From assembly GCF_946482605.1 (NCBI RefSeq), contig NZ_CAMLSE010000012.1, forward strand, positions 186,001-250,000: a DNA stretch of 64,000 nucleotides, read 5' to 3'. Under the pieces are notes generated by a model. That model worked only from the letters and a program-made list of their open reading frames with translations, was not told the origin of the DNA and did no database searches. Positions 62,210 to 64,000 of the stretch are shown piece after piece. A program made the position numbers and the translations under genes. The stretch is from an uncultured Dyadobacter sp. (GTDB lineage: Bacteria > Bacteroidota > Bacteroidia > Cytophagales > Spirosomataceae). Every line of letters begins with the position of its first letter. The first letter of the stretch is position 1.

Positions 62210-63799
62210 ATGAATCAGAAATCAATGAAAATCCTCCCGGAGCAGGAACCAAAACACAGGATCAAAACCGCGTTCTGCAATTTTATGCAGATCGAGAAGT
62301 ACTTTCTTCATGCAAAGCACGACGACGCTCTGCAGATTATCTCCGACCGGACTTTCAAAGACCTGGATATGGAAGATGTGTTCCGGTTTGCGGACCGTAC
62401 CGTCTCCTGCGTCGGCCAGCAATATCTGTACGCGCTGATCAGAAGTATCCCGCGAGATGCCACCCGCATTGGAACGCTGGAAAGGATCATCAACGTTTTC
62501 CGGAACGACCCGGCACTCAGGACCGCACTCACGACCGAAATATCCAGACTTAATAAAAGTGATGCATACTACATCACATCACTTTTTCAGGAAAAATACC
62601 TGCAAAGGCCCTCCTGGTTCTGGCTCATCCGGATACTTTGCGGCATCAGCGTGGTTTCGATCGCATTATCCTTCTTCTTTCCTCAAATTCTGGTTCTGGT
62701 GATTATCCTTTTCCCAGTCAATATGGGTATCCATTATTGGAACAAAAACAACCTGTACCGATATGGCAGCTCTATCCCGCAACTGTTTCTCCTGAATCAG
62801 GTGGCTAAAAAGATAATGGCGAATGCCGAATTTGCCGCGGCCAACAAGGACTTGCAGAAGTCCATTGAAATGCTCAATCGGCTTGGCCCGCAGATGTCGG
62901 TTTTCAGAATGGAAGCGAAACTGCAAGGCGAGATCGGCCAGTTTGTTGAATATGTTTTGGAGTTGTTTAAAGCATTCTTTCTGCTGGAACCGGTCCTGAT
63001 GTTCACCACCCTCCGGGTCCTGGATGCTAAAAGACAAGACATATCGGACATTTTTCACTTCGTAGCCGAATGCGACGTCGCCCTGTCTGTTCTCGCACTT
63101 CGGGAAAGCCTTCCGCATTATTGCCAGATAACCTCAGAAAAGGACAAAATGCATTTGATTGCCCGGGAAATATATCATCCGCTGCTGTTCAACGGCGTCC
63201 CTAACGACCTGGTCCTGAAAGGAAAATCAGCTTTGCTGACGGGATCAAACATGTCGGGCAAAACCACTTTCATCCGAACGATGGGTATCAATGCCATCCT
63301 GGGACAGACTATCAATACCTGCTTTGCCAAGGAATTCGCCATGCCTTTGACAAAAATCCATTCTTCGATCCGGATATCGGATGACCTACTGGATGAAAAA
63401 AGCTACTATTTTGAAGAGGTTACTACATTGAAACATCTGATCGAAGAAAGTGGGTCCAGTGACAATAACCTATTTCTCCTGGATGAGCTCTTCAAGGGCA
63501 CCAATTCGGTGGAGCGGATCGCCATCGGGAAATCGGCACTGAGCTACATGACCCGACGGGGCAACAAGGTACTGGTTTCCACACACGACGTGGAACTTGC
63601 CGACTATTTAACCGACACTTTCGACCTTTATCATTTCACCGAATTAATAGAGGAAAACAAAATCACTTTTGATTACAAAATCAAGCCCGGAAAATTGACC
63701 ACCACTAATGCCATCAGGATACTCTCTTTGAATCAGTATCCCGCCGAGATTGTTGAGGAAGCGCTCAGGTTATCGCAGGAATTAAAAGGTAAAAACTGA
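62210..63799 (+). CDS. MutS-domain V ATPase with membrane segments
   Basis: A 529-residue protein (from ATG 62210; GTG 62198 is also possible). The C-terminal half is a MutS ATPase: Walker A TGSNMSGKTT (about 344-353), a DDLLDEKSYYFEEV segment, Walker B NLFLLDELFKGTN (about 421-433), and STHDVELADYL. The N-terminal half has helical core parts and a pair of membrane helices (about 145-185). It lacks the mismatch-recognition and connector domains of MutS. Similar proteins are common in Bacteroidota; their role is unknown and classical mismatch repair is unlikely. It stands alone. Confidence 0.88.
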   Translation: MNQKSMKILPEQEPKHRIKTAFCNFMQIEKYFLHAKHDDALQIISDRTFKDLDMEDVFRFADRTVSCVGQQYLYALIRSIPRDATRIGTLERIINVFRNDPALRTALTTEISRLNKSDAYYITSLFQEKYLQRPSWFWLIRILCGISVVSIALSFFFPQILVLVIILFPVNMGIHYWNKNNLYRYGSSIPQLFLLNQVAKKIMANAEFAAANKDLQKSIEMLNRLGPQMSVFRMEAKLQGEIGQFVEYVLELFKAFFLLEPVLMFTTLRVLDAKRQDISDIFHFVAECDVALSVLALRESLPHYCQITSEKDKMHLIAREIYHPLLFNGVPNDLVLKGKSALLTGSNMSGKTTFIRTMGINAILGQTINTCFAKEFAMPLTKIHSSIRISDDLLDEKSYYFEEVTTLKHLIEESGSSDNNLFLLDELFKGTNSVERIAIGKSALSYMTRRGNKVLVSTHDVELADYLTDTFDLYHFTELIEENKITFDYKIKPGKLTTTNAIRILSLNQYPAEIVEEALRLSQELKGKN

Positions 63800-63973
63800 T
63801 CTCCCGCCTGGATGCGGATATGTAACAGCTGTCCCGATGGCTCATTTGCCAGACTTCGCCTGTGATGCAGGACGGTAATGCAATTCCACTGCCGTTCACT
63901 CAAAACCGCAGCCCACGCTACAACCCCTGGATTTATATTGGGTTCTGATTTGAAAAACCATATCAGTAACCAT

Positions 63974-64000
63974 GCATAAGCAAATCAAAACCGCACCATT
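63974..64000 (+). CDS. possible gene start cut by the window end
   Basis: ATG at 63974 opens a frame (MHKQIKTAP...) without stop to the edge. Too little is present to judge. The 174 bases before it show no certain promoter. Confidence 0.25.

Overview
The window looks like chromosome of a Bacteroidota bacterium, most likely Cytophagales and plausibly Dyadobacter or a relative in Spirosomaceae. The reasons are gene content and signals: a TonB-dependent receptor with a carboxypeptidase-like N-terminal domain, BatB/BatC-type proteins, MacB-like permeases without an ATPase, many AraC regulators, weak Shine-Dalgarno sequences, and repeated Bacteroidota-type promoters (TTG, about 18-20 bases, TAnnTTTG). 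The genus is an inference. No phage, plasmid, insertion sequence, CRISPR array or complete integrase was seen.

Layout. 1-4.6 kb: an outer-membrane barrel protein, a secreted DUF4838 protein and a DJ-1/PfpI protein. 4.7-10.2 kb (minus): an apparent copper and haem operon with a small Cys-rich membrane protein, an MbnP-like lipoprotein, a MauG/MbnH-like di-haem protein, a CxxCxC barrel protein, an SCO protein and a second di-haem peroxidase. It is read from a recognisable promoter at 10.2 kb. 10.3-20.4 kb: TetR plus OsmC with a shared promoter motif, an FtsX-type permease, TetR plus a Tet(X)-like flavin monooxygenase, Ogt, an ABC-F protein and a pirin. 20.4-31 kb (mostly minus): a frameshifted FG-GAP/VCBS protein, AraC/SDR pairs, an amidohydrolase, an alpha/beta hydrolase, a frameshifted AraC gene, an unknown protein, a serine-resolvase-like protein without catalytic residues, and a TIM-barrel isomerase.

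31.1-32.2 kb is the oddest part: a tRNA cluster (Ser-GCT, Pro-TGG, Arg-TCT, minus strand) in which tRNA-Arg is followed by two near-identical 169-bp tandem units. Each unit holds a 3' part of the tRNA interrupted by 16 bp, its terminator and a 24-codon ORF. Another tRNA fragment lies in the tRNA leader.

32.3-44.8 kb is housekeeping: BatB/BatC-like proteins, purC, a STAS protein lacking the phosphorylatable Ser, gltB-gltD, a polysaccharide deacetylase, TatD and type I asparaginase, followed by tRNA-Ser(GGA) with a 33-bp inverted repeat. 45.2-51.5 kb (minus) is a TetR-controlled RND tripartite efflux operon with four copies of the palindrome TTrAACAnyGTTCAA in its two control regions. 51.6-64 kb: AraC plus SDR pairs, a DKNYY protein, small envelope proteins, a Crp-like regulator plus quinone-oxidoreductase-like enzyme, a TonB-dependent receptor and a membrane-anchored MutS-like ATPase.

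Two genes (near 21447 and 28340) each carry an apparent one-base deletion. These are either true pseudogenes or residual sequence errors.
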